Origin: Gammaproteobacteria bacterium
GTDB lineage: Bacteria; Pseudomonadota; Gammaproteobacteria; Enterobacterales; Psychrobiaceae
Length of the DNA stretch: 7,573 bases
Assembly: GCA_013214885.1 (NCBI GenBank)
Contig: JABSRS010000154.1
Coordinates: 1 to 7,573 of the forward strand
Direction of reading: 5' to 3'
Below, in pieces: positions 6,900 to 7,573 of the stretch. Made by a program: the position numbers and the translations under genes. Each line of letters starts with the position of its first letter. Position 1 is the first letter of the stretch. The notes beneath the pieces were generated by a model. The model worked only from the letters and a program-made list of their open reading frames with translations. It searched no databases and was not told the origin of the DNA.

Positions 6900-7573
6900 A
6901 TGCCTGATCTATCAAATATACAAATAAAATCACCGACAACCGCCGCCGCAATAACGGATGTCGGCACACTCCAAATGGTTAAAGTCGAGCCTTTTAACTC
7001 GCATGTTTTAGCGATCAACCAACAAAGTGTATCCATTAGCATTCCTGGGCAAGCTGCGCTAGTGCTAGAAATTACCGATCCTAAGCTACTAGCACAGCTA
7101 CAGCTAGGGCAAAAATTACGAGTTACCATTGAAAGCGTTTCAGACAACAATATTAAGATCAGTTTAGAGAAGGTAGTCTCGAGACCTCAACCAATTGAGC
7201 AAGTCCCACTAAGTAGGGATTTAGCGGCTAAACTTGTCGCTATTAGTAAATTACCCGCGGACCAAGTTACTCAGCAAACTTACCTCATTAACAACAGCCC
7301 TATAAACATTGGACAAGCCAGACGCTTACCTGGGGAAATGCTCAAAGTTATAACGCTGGATCAGAAAAACATCACCGCTGCACTTCCTGGCTCTTCGAGA
7401 GTGCCACTAAACCAAACTTACAGTGTTGCAATTATCATCGCCAAAGATGGTTCCGCACAGATCGAGTTTACTAAATTACTCAACAAGCCACCGACCATTA
7501 ATATCACGACCTCAACCCAGCAATTAATTACCGCCTCACCCAAGACAGATTTAAGCCAATTACTAAACGTTGC
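6900..7573 (+). CDS. Hypothetical protein, N-terminal part, possibly FliK-like; runs off the window
   Basis: An open frame runs from ATG 6900 to the right edge (224 codons) with no stop. An in-frame stop at 6885-6887 and no other start between them fix ATG 6900 as the earliest start; a second possible Met is residue 26 (6975). The ribosome site is weak (GTAAG at 6891-6895). There is no signal peptide, membrane helix or cysteine. The protein is rich in Gln, Thr, Val, Ile and Leu, with short beta-strand-like stretches; LGQKLRVTIESVSDNNIKISLEK (69-91) has the 'Gq.l.v.v..v.....i.l' rhythm seen near the start of FliK-type hook-length control proteins. I recall FliK-like genes near mlaA in some Alteromonadales but cannot verify that here. 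The coding region is real with high likelihood; the function is unresolved because the C-terminal domain, where FliK homology resides, lies outside. Confidence 0.75.
   Translation, partial: MPDLSNIQIKSPTTAAAITDVGTLQMVKVEPFNSHVLAINQQSVSISIPGQAALVLEITDPKLLAQLQLGQKLRVTIESVSDNNIKISLEKVVSRPQPIEQVPLSRDLAAKLVAISKLPADQVTQQTYLINNSPINIGQARRLPGEMLKVITLDQKNITAALPGSSRVPLNQTYSVAIIIAKDGSAQIEFTKLLNKPPTINITTSTQQLITASPKTDLSQLLNV

Noticed and set aside
6884..7150. 88-residue cysteine-rich ORF on the minus strand
   Set aside because: It lies fully antisense to the better supported coding frame from 6900 and matches no family I know; its composition is that of a shadow frame.

Overview
The window looks like chromosomal DNA of a marine Gammaproteobacterium, most likely of the order Alteromonadales (Shewanella/Colwellia/Thalassotalea-like). 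This is inferred from the moderately AT-rich composition and from the similarity, judged by eye from memory, of the WecB/WecC and MlaA proteins to gammaproteobacterial versions. The genus cannot be fixed from the sequence alone.

Layout, left to right. (1) Positions 1-899 hold the C-terminal ~300 residues of a large zinc-dependent metalloprotease of the DUF5117/DUF4953 (Met-zincin) type, closed by a clear intrinsic terminator at 928-952. (2) Positions 1066-1745 are the wreck of a membrane sensor gene: a transmembrane segment, a DUF3365 (Tll0287-like) haem-sensor domain ending in CxxCH, and the last ~25 residues of a GGDEF diguanylate cyclase domain. The reading frame is broken once by a one-base loss, then by a stop codon, and the GGDEF core is missing. 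(3) On the minus strand, wecB (3025-4149) and wecC (1749-3023) form a two-gene unit with one base between them. Together they make UDP-N-acetylmannosaminuronic acid from UDP-GlcNAc for a surface polysaccharide. (4) A 274-bp divergent intergenic region carries an extended -10 promoter and two overlapping inverted repeats. It drives a proton-coupled oligopeptide (POT/PTR2) transporter at 4424-5893. (5) A hairpin and a strong terminator separate this gene from the convergent mlaA (5993-6766, minus strand), which encodes an outer-membrane phospholipid-retrieval protein that unusually has no lipobox cysteine. (6) From 6900 to the right edge runs the start of a cysteine-free hypothetical protein, possibly FliK-like.

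Apart from wecB-wecC these are independent transcription units. The common theme is the cell envelope: surface sugar precursors, outer-membrane lipid asymmetry, peptide uptake and an exported or membrane-associated protease. I see no mobile element, CRISPR array, tRNA, rRNA or defence system. The points most worth a second look are the decayed haem-sensor/cyclase gene, the MlaA without a lipidation site, the POT transporter that seems to lack the two extra helices usual in bacteria, and the operator-like repeats at its promoter.
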